Shown: one piece after another, positions 34,678-44,192 of the stretch
Layout of the letters: each line of letters opens with the position of its first letter
Numbering within the stretch: the stretch's first letter is position 1
NCBI RefSeq assembly: GCF_017876155.1
Contig: NZ_JAGINP010000007.1
Span: forward strand, 186,001 to 250,000
Direction of reading: 5' to 3'
Source: Azospirillum rugosum
GTDB lineage: Bacteria; Pseudomonadota; Alphaproteobacteria; Azospirillales; Azospirillaceae
DNA: 64,000 nt
Translations under genes and position numbers: made by a program
Notes under the pieces: model-generated
What the model saw: only the letters and a program-made list of their open reading frames with translations
What the model was told of the DNA's origin: nothing
Database searches by the model: none

Positions 34678-37403
34678 TGGCCGAGCCTTTCAAGGATGGC
34701 GGGCACATGCACCTGGTCGGCCTTGTAGTTGCCGGTCAGGGCGTACATGACGAGATTGACGCCGAAGCGGAAGGCCATCTCCCGCTGCCGCTCGCCGCCG
34801 GGCACCACGGCGTACATGGGCTGGCCGTTGCGGTTCACCGCCCAGGCGGCGGCCCAGTCGTTGCCGCCGATCAGGATGGGCGACACGCCGTCGTTGGTGC
34901 GGCCCTCGCGCGCCTCGATCCACAGCTCCCCGCCGTTGTAGCGGCCGGGGAAATCGTTCAGCAGGTAGAAGGACTTGGTCAGCACATGGTCGGGCGGCAC
35001 CGGCGTCAGCGGCGGGACGTCCAGCCCGGCCACGATCGTCTGGAGCGACGCGTTGCCGCCGAGCGCGCCGGCCGACTGGTCGCGCGTGTCGAACAGGATG
35101 GTGCCGCCGCTGCGCAGATACTCGTTGATCCGGGTGCGGGCCTGGTCGGACAGGCCGCGCTGGGCGGGTGACACCGGCCAGTAGAGCAGGGGGAAGAAGG
35201 CCAGCTCGTCCGTCTCCGGATCGACGCCCACGGCGCCTGCGGTCTCCACCGCAGTGCGCCGGTTCAGCACGTCCACCAGCCCTTCCAGCCCGGCGCGGGA
35301 GGTGTCGTCCACCGTGCCGTCGCCGGTGCGGACATAGGCGAGGTAGGTCTCCGCCGTCACCTTGGTCGCCTGCATGTCGTCGGCGGCATGCGCCGGCCCC
35401 AAGGGAACGAGAGTCGCGGGGACCGAGGCAAGGGCCAGCAGAAGGGCGGCCGCGGCGGCCCCGGCGCGGCGACGCGTCGTCCAGCGGCCGAGCAGGCCGC
35501 GCAGCGCCAGCGCGATCAGCAGGTCGACCATGGCCAGAGCCAGGGCGATTCCGAGCAGGCCCGGCTTCAACGGCACCTCGCCCCGCTCGCCATACCCGGC
35601 GCGGGCGATGCCGTTGGGGAGCGCACCCAGCGGTTCGATCTTCGTCAGGCCGGCGGTCAGGTTCAGCGCCCGGCGGGCATCGTCGGTGCCGTAGAAGCCC
35701 GGCGGGTGGCGCGGGCCGATCACGTCGGCCCCGGCGTCGCCGGCGATCGGGAAGGAGGTGGCGGGCGGCGGCACCAGCCGGCCGTAGCCGTCCAGCACCT
35801 CCAGCGGTTCCAGCGTGCCGCCGTGCGCCCCGCCGGCGACGCCGCCGCTGAGCGTGACGAGGCGGCGCAGCATGTTCACGAACAGGCCGGACATGGGCAG
35901 GTTGGACCAGTCGGGGCTGGCGGTGGTGTGGACGAGCACGATGTAGCCGTCTCCGCGCTTTTCCGACGTGACCAGCGGCGTGCCGTCCTGCAGCCGCGCC
36001 CAGGTGCGGTCGGCGAGGTCCAGCGCCGGCTCCGCCAGCACCTGGCGGGAGACGGTGACGTCCTCGGGGATGGTCAGGCCGACGAAGGGGCTCTTGCCGT
36101 CGAAGGGCTGGAGCTTCGCCGGTTCCGACCAGGACAGCGCGCCGCCCAGCGCGCGGTCGCCGGCGCGCAGGCGGGCGGGGACGAGGCCGTCCGGATTCTG
36201 CGCCAGCCGCGGGCCGGCGAAGCGCAGCAGGACGCCACCCTTCTTGACCCAGTCCTCGATGGCCTGCGCCTCGTGCCCGGTCAGCGCGCCAATGTCGGAC
36301 AGCACGAGCACGGCGAGGTCGCGCTTCATCAGCTCGGTCGGCTCGCCCTTGCGCACCTCGTTGTAGGGGGCGAGCGCCCGTTCCAGATAGTGCAGGTCGG
36401 ACAGCAGCGGCTGGTTCTCGCCCTCCGGCCGTCCGGAGGCCAACCCGACCGGGCGGCGGCGCCAGCGTTCATCCAGCAGGACGGTGGCGCCGGCGGTCGT
36501 GTCGTTCTCCACGCGCAGGCTCGCGGCGTCGTTGCGCAGCTCGGTCGGCACGTCCAACCGCACGTCGCGGGTCAACTGGCCGGGCTCGAAGGCGATGGAC
36601 TGGCGGGTCAGCAGGCGCCCGTCGGCGCCGGACAGGCGCACGGTCACCGGCTCCGGCCGGCTGGCGTCGGCGCGGACCACGCGGGCCGTCAGGCCCGTGC
36701 CCTCCGGCGAGGGGGGCAGCAGCAGGTGCGGCGGCTTGCCGGCGCTGTCGTCCAGCACCTCGACCGAGCCCATGCGTTGCAAGGTTTCGGCCAGGGCGCG
36801 GGCGGACCTGTCGCCAATGCCGTCGCTCAGCCAGACCGTGTGCGCGGCCCCCTTGGCGGCCAGCCCGCGCACGACCTCCAGCGCCGCGGCGCGGTCGGTC
36901 GGCCAGGGCAGCGGCTCCAGCGCCTGGATGAGGCGGCGCGCCTCCGCTGCGGGCAGGGGCGGGGAGGCCTGGATCTTCTCGCCGCTGGCGGGCGCGGCGG
37001 TGGCCAGCACGATGACCTGGCGGTTCTGCCGGCTCGCCTGGCCGACCAGCTCCTCCATGGCGCGGCGGCGGTTCGGCCAGTCGCGGCCAGACGCCCAGCC
37101 GTTGTCCACCAGCAGAAGCAGCGGCCCGCCGCCGGGCAGGGCGGCGCGCGGGTTCAGCAGCGGCCCGGCCAGCGCCAGGATGACCAGCGCCGCCACGACG
37201 AGCCGCAGGATCAGCAGCCACAGCGGCGTGCGCGCGGGCGTCTCCTCCCGCGCCGTCAGGTCGCGCAGCAACCGGATGGCCGGGAAGCGCACCACCCGCG
37301 GGGCGGGCGGCGTCACCCGCAGGAGCCACCACAGGACCGGCAGTACGGCCAGTGCGGCAAGCACCCACGGGGCGGCGAAGGCGATCGGTCCCAAACCCAG
37401 CAT
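34674..37403 (-). CDS. BatA-like N-terminal region and DUF4159 domain membrane protein, 909 aa
   Basis: It opens with the aerotolerance-regulator (BatA) N-terminal hairpin of two helices (residues ~5-75, W-V-L-A-A-L-A-V-L-P-V-L-W-W), followed by a vWA-like region, a further helix pair near 600-650 including an Ala-rich signal-like stretch, and a C-terminal DUF4159 domain with F-P-L-L-Y-W-P-V-S and R-S-G-G-T-I-L-F-D. It is one of four genes of the operon moxR-DUF58-this-GATase-like and overlaps the last by 4 bp. A large inverted repeat lies just before it, between it and the DUF58 gene. Confidence 0.8.
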   Translation of the reverse strand: MLGLGPIAFAAPWVLAALAVLPVLWWLLRVTPPAPRVVRFPAIRLLRDLTAREETPARTPLWLLILRLVVAALVILALAGPLLNPRAALPGGGPLLLLVDNGWASGRDWPNRRRAMEELVGQASRQNRQVIVLATAAPASGEKIQASPPLPAAEARRLIQALEPLPWPTDRAAALEVVRGLAAKGAAHTVWLSDGIGDRSARALAETLQRMGSVEVLDDSAGKPPHLLLPPSPEGTGLTARVVRADASRPEPVTVRLSGADGRLLTRQSIAFEPGQLTRDVRLDVPTELRNDAASLRVENDTTAGATVLLDERWRRRPVGLASGRPEGENQPLLSDLHYLERALAPYNEVRKGEPTELMKRDLAVLVLSDIGALTGHEAQAIEDWVKKGGVLLRFAGPRLAQNPDGLVPARLRAGDRALGGALSWSEPAKLQPFDGKSPFVGLTIPEDVTVSRQVLAEPALDLADRTWARLQDGTPLVTSEKRGDGYIVLVHTTASPDWSNLPMSGLFVNMLRRLVTLSGGVAGGAHGGTLEPLEVLDGYGRLVPPPATSFPIAGDAGADVIGPRHPPGFYGTDDARRALNLTAGLTKIEPLGALPNGIARAGYGERGEVPLKPGLLGIALALAMVDLLIALALRGLLGRWTTRRRAGAAAAALLLALASVPATLVPLGPAHAADDMQATKVTAETYLAYVRTGDGTVDDTSRAGLEGLVDVLNRRTAVETAGAVGVDPETDELAFFPLLYWPVSPAQRGLSDQARTRINEYLRSGGTILFDTRDQSAGALGGNASLQTIVAGLDVPPLTPVPPDHVLTKSFYLLNDFPGRYNGGELWIEAREGRTNDGVSPILIGGNDWAAAWAVNRNGQPMYAVVPGGERQREMAFRFGVNLVMYALTGNYKADQVHVPAILERLGQ

Positions 37404-37450
37404 CGGCGTCTACGGTGTTTGTGGAAGGTGATGGGGGAGAGGACTTGCGG

Positions 37451-37549
37451 CCCCCTCCCTAACCCTCCCCCGCTTCGCGGGAGAGGGGATTTCGGGCGGA
37501 GCGGCGGCAGTCCCCTCCACCTCGAAGAGGGGGAGGGTTAGGGAGGGGG
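37451..37549. repeat. GC-rich inverted repeat inside the MoxR operon
   Basis: The arms at 37451-37471 and 37529-37549 are 21-bp perfect inverted repeats, a CCCTCCC/GGGAGGG type block also seen inside the element at 18913-19042. It lies in the 162-bp gap between the DUF58 gene and the DUF4159 gene. Transcribed RNA would fold into a strong hairpin that could lower expression of the two distal genes. Confidence 0.7.
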
Positions 37550-37565
37550 CGCCATGCTCCCGCAC

Positions 37566-38465
37566 CTACACCGCCTCCCGCGCCAAAGCACCCCACAGCC
37601 CAAGCAGGGCGGACTGCGGCGGGCGGTCGGTGCGGTGCACGGCGAAGGTCCAGCCGGCGGCGCGGGCGAGTGCGGCGAGGCCGTCCTGCTGGGTGCGCAG
37701 GCGCTCCAGATAGGTCTGGCGGATCGCCTCGACGCGCGGGACGAGCAACTCCTCCTCGCCCTCGAAGCCTTCGAACTCGACCCGGCCGTCGTAGGGCAGG
37801 GTTTCCTCGGCCGGGTCCAGGACCTGGAGCATGTGGCCACGCACGCCGCGCCCGGTCAGGGCGGACACGGTGGCGTGGATATCCGGCAGCGGCGACAGTA
37901 GGTCGCCGATCAGGACGACCTGGGCGTGGCGGGGCAGCGGCTCCGGCTTCGGCAGGCCGTCCGGGTCGTGAGCGGCGCGCGGGTCGGTCATCAGGCCGGC
38001 CATGCGGTTCAGCGCGAACTTGCCGTGGTCCGGCCGGACGCCGGAGTTCAGCAGGCCGATCCGCTCGCCGCCGCGCACCAGCAGGACGGCGGCGGCGAGG
38101 GTCAGCAGGTCCGCGCGCTCGCGCTTGGTCGGCAGTTCCTTGTCGGAGCGGTAGTCCATGGAGGGGGAGCGGTCGCGCCACAGCCAGACGGTCTGGGCGG
38201 CCTCCCACTCGTTCTCGCGGACGAAGACCGGCTGCGTCTTGCCGGACTGCCGCCAGTCGATCATCTGCGGGGAATCGCCGGGCTGGTAGCGGCGGAACTG
38301 CCAGAAGGTCTCGCCCAACCCGACGCGCCGCCGACCGTGCACGCCCTGGGCGACGGTGGCGGCCACGCGCTCCGCCGCGACCAGAAGCGGCGGCAGGGTC
38401 GCGGCCAGCCCCTCCGCCCGCTGCTGCGCGCGGAGCGTGTTGGCGCCGAGGGTGGGGGCGGCCAT
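37566..38465 (-). CDS. DUF58 domain protein
   Basis: The 299-residue protein carries the DUF58 signature: F-R-R-Y-Q-P-G-D-S-P-Q-M-I-D-W-R near residue 57 and the vWA-type region with L-W-R-D-R-S-P-S-M-D near 95 (MIDAS-like D-x-S-x-S altered to D-R-S-P-S). DUF58 proteins work with MoxR ATPases as chaperone modules for metal-dependent or membrane complexes. A GAGGA is positioned seven bases before ATG 38465. It starts 10 bases after the moxR stop. Confidence 0.88.
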   Translation of the reverse strand: MAAPTLGANTLRAQQRAEGLAATLPPLLVAAERVAATVAQGVHGRRRVGLGETFWQFRRYQPGDSPQMIDWRQSGKTQPVFVRENEWEAAQTVWLWRDRSPSMDYRSDKELPTKRERADLLTLAAAVLLVRGGERIGLLNSGVRPDHGKFALNRMAGLMTDPRAAHDPDGLPKPEPLPRHAQVVLIGDLLSPLPDIHATVSALTGRGVRGHMLQVLDPAEETLPYDGRVEFEGFEGEEELLVPRVEAIRQTYLERLRTQQDGLAALARAAGWTFAVHRTDRPPQSALLGLWGALAREAV

Positions 38466-38475
38466 CAGCGAATCC

Positions 38476-39504
38476 TCATGAGAGCGGTGCGCACAGGCGG
38501 TTGATGACGTCGTCCAGCGTGATGCCGTCCGCCCGCGCGGCGAAGTTCAGCGCCATGCGGTGGCGCAGCACCGGCTTGGCCAGCGCGATGACGTCGTCCA
38601 GCGACGGCGACAGACGGCCGTCCAGCACCGCGCGGGCGCGGGCGGCCAGCATCAGCGCTTGGCTGGCGCGCGGGCCGGGGCCCCAGGCGACGTGGCGCTG
38701 CACCTCCGGCACATCGGTGGTTTCCGGACGGCCGCGGCGGACAAGGTCGAGGATGCCCTCCACCACGCCCTCGCCGACCGGAACGCGGCGGACCAGACGC
38801 TGGGCGGCCTGGAGGTCGGCGGGGCTGAGCACCGTCACGGCCTTCTCGTCGAGCGAACCGGTGGTGGCGATCATCATCCGCCGCTCCGCGTCGCGGTCCG
38901 GGTAGACCACGTCGATCTGCATCAGGAAGCGGTCGAGCTGGGCTTCCGGCAGCGGGTAGGTGCCCTCCTGCTCCAGCGGGTTCTGGGTGGCGAGCACGTG
39001 GAACGGCTCAGGCAGGGGGTGGTACTGGCCGGCGACCGACACGCGGTGCTCCTGCATCGCCTGGAGCAGGGCGGACTGCGTGCGCGGGCTGGCGCGGTTG
39101 ATCTCGTCCGCCATCAGCAGCTGGCTGAACACCGGACCGGGAAGGAAGCGGAAGGAGCGGCGGCCGTGCTCGTTCTCCTCCAGCACCTCGGACCCCAGGA
39201 TGTCGGCCGGCATCAGGTCGGGCGTGCACTGGATGCGCTTCTCGGCAAGACCGAGCACGGTGCCCAGCGTTTCCACAAGGCGGGTCTTGGCAAGGCCCGG
39301 CACGCCGATCAGCAGCACGTGGCCGCCGGCGAGCAAGGTGATCAGCGTCAGGTCGATGACGTCCTGCTGGCCGAAGATGATGCGGCCGATGCGGTCGCGC
39401 ACATGCGCCAGCCGGCCGCCGAGCGCTTCGATCTCCGCCATCAACTGGTGCGGGTTCTCGGATACGGGAATCGGCGCATGGTTGGCGGCGTCGGTGGCGC
39501 TCAC
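38476..39504 (-). CDS. MoxR-family AAA+ ATPase
   Basis: The 342 residues hold a full AAA+ core: Walker A G-V-P-G-L-A-K-T near 66-73, Walker B M-A-D-E-I-N-R near 131-137, sensor 1 A-T-Q-N-P near 172-176 and a sensor 2 region with G-P-G-P-R-A-S-Q. MoxR ATPases assemble or insert cofactors into vWA-containing protein complexes. Translation begins at GTG 39504 after GGGAG. It is the first gene of a four-gene operon and is divergent from the DUF1285 gene. Confidence 0.9.
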   Translation of the reverse strand: MSATDAANHAPIPVSENPHQLMAEIEALGGRLAHVRDRIGRIIFGQQDVIDLTLITLLAGGHVLLIGVPGLAKTRLVETLGTVLGLAEKRIQCTPDLMPADILGSEVLEENEHGRRSFRFLPGPVFSQLLMADEINRASPRTQSALLQAMQEHRVSVAGQYHPLPEPFHVLATQNPLEQEGTYPLPEAQLDRFLMQIDVVYPDRDAERRMMIATTGSLDEKAVTVLSPADLQAAQRLVRRVPVGEGVVEGILDLVRRGRPETTDVPEVQRHVAWGPGPRASQALMLAARARAVLDGRLSPSLDDVIALAKPVLRHRMALNFAARADGITLDDVINRLCAPLS

Positions 39505-39622
39505 GTCTCTGCTCCCATTTTATTCCGGAGAACCGGACCTATGTGACGAGTATGGCGAAATTAGGTTGCGTGGCGAAATCCAGAGGCCGATCCCTTCGGC
39601 CTCCACCATGGACAGGCATTCG

Positions 39623-40183
39623 ATGAAGGTCGGTAACGACAGCGCGATTGACAAGCGCGCGGATGAAGAGAAGAGCGGAAAGCTTCCCATCACCCCGAAG
39701 GATCAGCGCTTCGACATCCGCATCGCGCGGGACGGGACGTGGTTCCACGAGGGCGACCCGATCCGCCGGATCGAACTGGCGAAGCTGTTCGCCACGGTTC
39801 TGCGGCGGGATGACGCGGGAGACTTTTGGCTTGTCACACCTGTTGAGCGCGGGCGCATAGTTGTGGACGACGCGCCCTTCGTCGCGGTGGAAATGTCCAC
39901 AAGCGGAGAAGGAGAACAGCAGGTCCTGTCGTTCCGTACAAATTTAGACGAATGGGTGGATGCGGGGCCGGATCATCCGATCAGGGTTGTCCATCATCCT
40001 GAAAGCGGGGAGCCCGCGCCCTACATTGCGATAAGAAACGGACTGGAAGCGCGGATTTCGCGTTCGGTCTACTACGAAATGGTGGACCATGCCGTCGTCA
40101 GCAGCCAGGATGATGGCGAGGCCGAGGTGGGAGTATGGAGCAATCAAGTCTTCTTCGCGCTGGGCAAGCTGCCTGGCGATTGA
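39623..40183 (+). CDS. DUF1285 family protein
   Basis: This 186-residue protein has the DUF1285 pattern: D-I-R-I-A-R-D-G-T-W-F-H-E-G-D-P-I, a following F-A-T-V-L-R-R-D-D segment, and I-S-R-S-V-Y-Y-E-M-V-D-H-A. Function is unknown; the family is widespread in alphaproteobacteria. ATG 39623 follows GGACAGG; ATG 39608 in the same frame is an alternative. Its last 49 bases overlap the start of the NUDIX gene, so the two are likely cotranscribed. Confidence 0.75.
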   Translation: MKVGNDSAIDKRADEEKSGKLPITPKDQRFDIRIARDGTWFHEGDPIRRIELAKLFATVLRRDDAGDFWLVTPVERGRIVVDDAPFVAVEMSTSGEGEQQVLSFRTNLDEWVDAGPDHPIRVVHHPESGEPAPYIAIRNGLEARISRSVYYEMVDHAVVSSQDDGEAEVGVWSNQVFFALGKLPGD

Positions 40184-40899
40184 CGCTGGACGATCTGCGC
40201 GGGCGTTTTCCGGGCAGTTCGGGGCCGGGCGGCCCGGCGCCAGGTAGCCCGGTGGAGGGACCGCGCCCGGCGAAGGTGCGCGGCGACCATGACCTGAATC
40301 CGGGCTACGGCCCCTTGCCCGACAGCAAGCTGCGGGAGGCGGCGGTGCTCGTGCCGTTGGTCGACCGCGCCGACGGCGTGACGCTCATCTTCACCCAGCG
40401 CACGGCGCACCTGACGGCCCACGCCGGCCAGATCAGCTTCCCCGGCGGCCGCATGGAGCCTTTCGACGCGACGCTGGAGGAAACCGCGCTGCGCGAGACG
40501 GAGGAGGAGATCGGGCTCGGCCGCGACCGGATCGAGATCATCGGACGGCTCGACACCTACGTGACGCGCACCGGCTTCCGCGTGACGCCGGTGGTCGGGC
40601 TGGTGCAGCCGCCCTTCCAGTTGACCCCCGACCCGACCGAGGTCGCGGAGGTGTTCGAGGTGCCGCTGGACTTCATCCTCGACCCGTCCAACCCGCAGCG
40701 CCACAGCCGGGAGTTCCAGGGAGCGCAACGGCACTTCTACGTGTTTCCCTATCAGCAGCGCTTCATCTGGGGGGCGACCGCGGGCATGCTGGTGAACCTG
40801 TGCGACGTCCTGCGCGACGACACGCTGGGGGAGGAGCCGCCGGCCGACGGGGTGAGCGGTGCATTGGCCGGCGATGACGCCGTGACCGGAGAGACCTGA
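40135..40899 (+). CDS. NUDIX hydrolase, CoA pyrophosphatase type
   Basis: The 254-residue protein contains the NUDIX box around residues 105-127 (G-G-R-M-E-P-F-D, then A-L-R-E-T-E-E-E-I-G-L) and the CoA-type motif L-T-A-H-A-G-Q-I-S-F-P-G-G that precedes it. It would hydrolyse CoA or its derivatives at the pyrophosphate. ATG 40135 follows GAGGTGGGAG. It begins inside the end of the DUF1285 gene in another frame. A cca gene follows. Confidence 0.88.
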   Translation: MEQSSLLRAGQAAWRLTLDDLRGRFPGSSGPGGPAPGSPVEGPRPAKVRGDHDLNPGYGPLPDSKLREAAVLVPLVDRADGVTLIFTQRTAHLTAHAGQISFPGGRMEPFDATLEETALRETEEEIGLGRDRIEIIGRLDTYVTRTGFRVTPVVGLVQPPFQLTPDPTEVAEVFEVPLDFILDPSNPQRHSREFQGAQRHFYVFPYQQRFIWGATAGMLVNLCDVLRDDTLGEEPPADGVSGALAGDDAVTGET

Positions 40900-40912
40900 C
40901 AGGCGGTGATCG

Positions 40913-41272
40913 GTGCTGCGCATGTTCCTGACGGTCGTGGTGCCGCTGCTGCTGCCGACGGCTGGATACATCCTCTACATCATCGTGATCGAGCGCCGCC
41001 GCGCCCGAGCAGAGGAGACGCACACCCGCGCGCCCTGGTGGGTGACGGCCCCCTGGCCCTGGCTTCTCCTGGCCGGGGCCGGGCTGATGGGGCTGACGCT
41101 GGGTGTCATCGCCGTCACCAGCGGCGCGCCGCCGCACAGCGTCTACACGCCCGCCCATCTGGAGAACGGCCGGGTGGTGGAGGGCACGCAAGGCGAGCCG
41201 GCCGGGGGCGAGCCGGCCGGGGGCGAGCCGGTCGGGGGCGAGCCGGCCGGGAGCGCGCCCGCTGGAAAATAG
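40913..41272 (+). CDS. DUF6111 family small membrane protein
   Basis: The 119-residue protein has an N-terminal helix (residues ~4-26) and a second helix near 45-68, with a charged R-R-R loop between. The C-terminal ~25 residues are a repetitive G-G-E-P-A tail from an in-frame 15-bp repeat, which may vary in length among strains. It starts at GTG 40913 and lies between the NUDIX and cca genes. Function unknown. Confidence 0.7.
   Translation: MLRMFLTVVVPLLLPTAGYILYIIVIERRRARAEETHTRAPWWVTAPWPWLLLAGAGLMGLTLGVIAVTSGAPPHSVYTPAHLENGRVVEGTQGEPAGGEPAGGEPVGGEPAGSAPAGK
41192..41251 (+). repeat. 15-bp tandem repeat coding for Gly-Glu-Pro-Ala-Gly
   Basis: Four tandem copies of GGCGAGCCGGCCGGG (the third has one base change) make a repeated G-E-P-A/V-G tail at the C-terminus of the DUF6111-like protein. 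Copy number may vary by slippage. Confidence 0.9.
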
Positions 41273-41297
41273 CCGTGCGGCGGGCTAGCTTCCGGCC

Positions 41298-42542
41298 ATG
41301 ACCGTCGTCGCCCGCCTCGCCCCCCAGCCCTGGATGACCGCCCATGAGACGCGCGCCGTGTTCGCCGCGCTGGACGCCGGTGGTGCCGACGCGCGCTTCG
41401 TCGGCGGCTGCGTGCGCGACGCGTGGCTCGGCCGCAAGGTCAAGGACATCGACATCGCCACCCACGCCCCGCCGCAGCGGGTGATGGAGCTGCTGAAGGC
41501 CGCCGGCATCCTGGCCATTCCCACGGGCATCGAGCACGGCACCATCACCGCGGTGGTCGGCAAGGCGCATTACGAGATCACCACGCTGCGCCGCGACGTG
41601 GAGACCGACGGCCGGCACGCCCGCGTCGAGTTCACCGACGACTGGCGGGAGGACGCGGCCCGGCGCGACCTGACCATGAACGCGCTGAGCTGCACCTTGG
41701 AAGGCTGCATCCACGACCCGTTCGGCGGGCTGGCCGACATGGCCGCGGGGAGGGTGCGCTTCGTCGGCGACCCGCGCCAGCGCATCGAGGAGGACGTGCT
41801 GCGCCTGCTGCGCTTCTTCCGCTTCCACGCCCATTACGGCCGCGGCGCGCCCGACGCGGACGCGCTGGCCGCCTGCACGGAGATGGCGCCGCGCCTGCCG
41901 ACCCTGTCCGGCGAGCGGGTGAGGGGCGAGCTGTCGCGCCTCCTGGCCGCGCCCGACCCCGGTTCGGCGTGGCGGCTGATGATCGAGCACGGAATCATGG
42001 CGCACCTGCTGCCGGAGGCGACGGAGACCGCGCGGCTGGACCGCCTCGTCCGGCTGGAGCATGACCTTGGCGAACCACTGGACGCCGTCCGCCGCTTCGC
42101 CGCCGTTCTGGCGATCGACCACGCGGGCGCTCTGCGGGTGTCGGAAGCGCTGCGCCTGTCCAACGCCGACCGCGACCGCCTCGCCGCCCTGGTCGAACCG
42201 CCCATGCCCGTCTCGCCGTCCGACGACCGGGTGAAGCACCGGCAAGCGCTCTACCGCGTGGGCGACGCGGAGCTTTACCGGGATCTGGTGCTGCTGGCGG
42301 CGGTGGACGCGCCCGGCCCGATGGCGCTGGGCGCCGTCAGGGACGCCCTCGCCACCGCCGACGACCTGCCGTCCCTGAAGCTCCCCATCGCCGGCCGTGA
42401 CCTGCTGGAGATGGGCCTGCAGCGCGGCCCCGCCGTTGGCAAGCTGCTGAAGGAGGTGGAAGCCTGGTGGATCGCCGAGGACTTCCGGCCAGGACGGGAG
42501 GAGTGTTTGCGGGAGGCCACGCGTAGGTTGGGTGCAGCGTAA
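41298..42542 (+). CDS. cca: CCA tRNA nucleotidyltransferase
   Basis: The 414-residue protein has the class II nucleotidyltransferase motifs: F-V-G-G-C-V-R-D (motif A), D-I-D-I-A-T (metal-binding), R-R-D near 120, and the E-E-D-V-L-R-L-L-R-F-F-R-F helix. It adds CCA to tRNA 3' ends. It lies after the DUF6111 gene and converges with hemF. A palindrome over its stop codon is the shared terminator. Confidence 0.93.
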   Translation: MTVVARLAPQPWMTAHETRAVFAALDAGGADARFVGGCVRDAWLGRKVKDIDIATHAPPQRVMELLKAAGILAIPTGIEHGTITAVVGKAHYEITTLRRDVETDGRHARVEFTDDWREDAARRDLTMNALSCTLEGCIHDPFGGLADMAAGRVRFVGDPRQRIEEDVLRLLRFFRFHAHYGRGAPDADALAACTEMAPRLPTLSGERVRGELSRLLAAPDPGSAWRLMIEHGIMAHLLPEATETARLDRLVRLEHDLGEPLDAVRRFAAVLAIDHAGALRVSEALRLSNADRDRLAALVEPPMPVSPSDDRVKHRQALYRVGDAELYRDLVLLAAVDAPGPMALGAVRDALATADDLPSLKLPIAGRDLLEMGLQRGPAVGKLLKEVEAWWIAEDFRPGREECLREATRRLGAA

Positions 42543-42554
42543 GCGAAACCCAAC
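42527..42554. terminator. Bidirectional hairpin between cca and hemF
   Basis: GTTGGGT (42527-42533) and ACCCAAC (42548-42554) form a stem that includes the cca stop codon. The genes converge, so it may end both transcripts; no T-run is seen. Confidence 0.5.
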
Positions 42555-42563
42555 ATCGCCCCA

Positions 42564-43463
42564 TCACGGCCACTTCACCTCGGGCGGCATGCTCATCAGG
42601 ATGGCTTCGGTGTTGCCGCCGGTCTTCAGGCCGAAGGTCGTTCCGCGGTCGTACAGAAGGTTGAATTCCACATAGCGCCCACGGCGGATCAGCTGGTGTT
42701 CGCGCTGCTCGGGCGTCCAGGGGTCGTTCATGCGGCGGCGGACCAGCGCCGGGTAGACCTCCAGGAAGGCCAGCCCGACGTCGCGGGTGAAGGCGAAGTC
42801 GGCCTCCCAGTCGCCCGAATCGAGGTTGTCGAAGAAAATGCCGCCGACTCCCCGCGCCTCGCCCCGGTGCGGCAGGAAGAAGTAGCGGTCGCACCATTCC
42901 TTGTAGCGCGCGTAGTAGGCCGGGTCGTGCCGGTCGCAGGCGTCGCGGAGTGCCGTGTGGAAGTCGGCGGTCTCCCGCTCGTCCGGGATCATCGGGGTCA
43001 GGTCGGCGCCGCCGCCGAACCAGCCGATGCTGGTGACGATGTGCCGCGTGTTCATGTGCGTGGCCGGCACCAGGGGGGAGCGCATATGGGCGACGAGGCT
43101 GATGCCGGAGGCCCAGAACCGGCCGTCGCCGGCGGCGCCGGGGATGTTGTTGCGGAACTCCGGGCTGAAGGTGCCGTGCACGGTGGAGACGTTGACGCCC
43201 ACCTTCTCGAACACCCGCCCCTTCATCACCGACATGACGCCGCCGCCGCCCTCGCCGCCGCCCCCCTGTTCAGAATAAGGATCAGGTCGGGTCCAGGGCT
43301 TGCGCTCGAACCGGCCGGGGGGAAGGTCGGCGTGGGTGCCGGTCAGCTCGTCCTCGATCCGCTCGAACTCGGCGCAGATGCGGTCGCGCAACTCGGCGAA
43401 CCACGCGGTGGCGCGGGTCCTCTGGTCCTCGGTGGGCACCGTGTGCGGAGCGGGGGCGGTCAT
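42564..43463 (-). CDS. hemF: Oxygen-dependent coproporphyrinogen III oxidase
   Basis: The 299-residue protein has the HemF motifs F-G-G-G-A-D-L-T-P and [12 protein letters not shown], as well as G-G-I-F-F-D-N-L. It makes protoporphyrinogen IX from coproporphyrinogen III with oxygen in haem synthesis. ATG 43463 follows GGAGA at a normal distance; the longer in-frame start at 43547 would overlap trmL and lacks a good site. It lies 19 bp after trmL in the same direction. Confidence 0.92.
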   Translation of the reverse strand: MTAPAPHTVPTEDQRTRATAWFAELRDRICAEFERIEDELTGTHADLPPGRFERKPWTRPDPYSEQGGGGEGGGGVMSVMKGRVFEKVGVNVSTVHGTFSPEFRNNIPGAAGDGRFWASGISLVAHMRSPLVPATHMNTRHIVTSIGWFGGGADLTPMIPDERETADFHTALRDACDRHDPAYYARYKEWCDRYFFLPHRGEARGVGGIFFDNLDSGDWEADFAFTRDVGLAFLEVYPALVRRRMNDPWTPEQREHQLIRRGRYVEFNLLYDRGTTFGLKTGGNTEAILMSMPPEVKWP

Positions 43464-43482
43464 CGGGCGCTGTCTCCAACCT

Positions 43483-43935
43483 TCATCGAACAAGTGTGGC
43501 GGTCTGTCGCAGGGCCTCACCCAACACCATGGCCGCGCTGAGCGCAACGTTCAGCGAGCGTGCGGGCGGCTTCAATGGTATGACGAGGCGGGCGTCCGCC
43601 GCCTCGTGCACCTCGTCCGGCACACCGGCGCTCTCGCGCCCGACCATGATCCGGTCGTCCGGGGCGAAGGCGAAGTCGGTGTAGGGCATGGCGCCGCGGG
43701 TGGTCAGCAGGACCAGCCGGCCGTTCTGCGTCCCGGATCGATAGGAAGACCAGGAGTTGTGCCGTGTCCAGTCGAGATGGTCGATGTAGTCCATGCCGGC
43801 GCGCCGCAGCTTGCGGTCGTCCAGGAGGAACCCGCAGGGCTCGATGAGATCGAGGGAGACGCCCAGCCCGGCCGCGAGTCGCATCAACGTACCCGTGTTC
43901 TGCGGGATGTCGGGTTCGAAGAGGACGAGACGCAT
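43483..43935 (-). CDS. trmL: tRNA (cytidine/uridine-2'-O)-methyltransferase
   Basis: The 150-residue SPOUT protein has the family's motifs P-D-I-P-Q-N-T-G near residue 9, G-R-E-S-A-G-V-P near 99, and [12 protein letters not shown] near 119. It methylates the 2'-OH of residue 34 in certain tRNA-Leu. It is divergent from the bc1 operon and just upstream of hemF. Confidence 0.9.
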   Translation of the reverse strand: MRLVLFEPDIPQNTGTLMRLAAGLGVSLDLIEPCGFLLDDRKLRRAGMDYIDHLDWTRHNSWSSYRSGTQNGRLVLLTTRGAMPYTDFAFAPDDRIMVGRESAGVPDEVHEAADARLVIPLKPPARSLNVALSAAMVLGEALRQTATLVR

Positions 43936-44192
43936 GGCGAAGCCTTTTGAGGTTCAGAGGATTCTAATCTTGCGCCCGGGGGCGCGACAAGTTGTCCAAC
44001 GACTAAGCCTTTTCAAGGCTATGCCGCGACTGTATACCGCACCCCATGCAACCGGGGCCACCCACCCCGGCAGACGTGGCGCGCCTACGCTCACCCAACG
44101 GGCGGACACGCCCGTTCAGTCGTGCTAATGATTGTTTGACGTCTCAACGGGCGCTTCGGCGCGCCGGGTATGCCTTGAGGAGAAACACGCTT

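Noticed and set aside
41192-41251. CRISPR-like array
   Set aside because: The copies are tandem with no spacers and lie in a coding frame.
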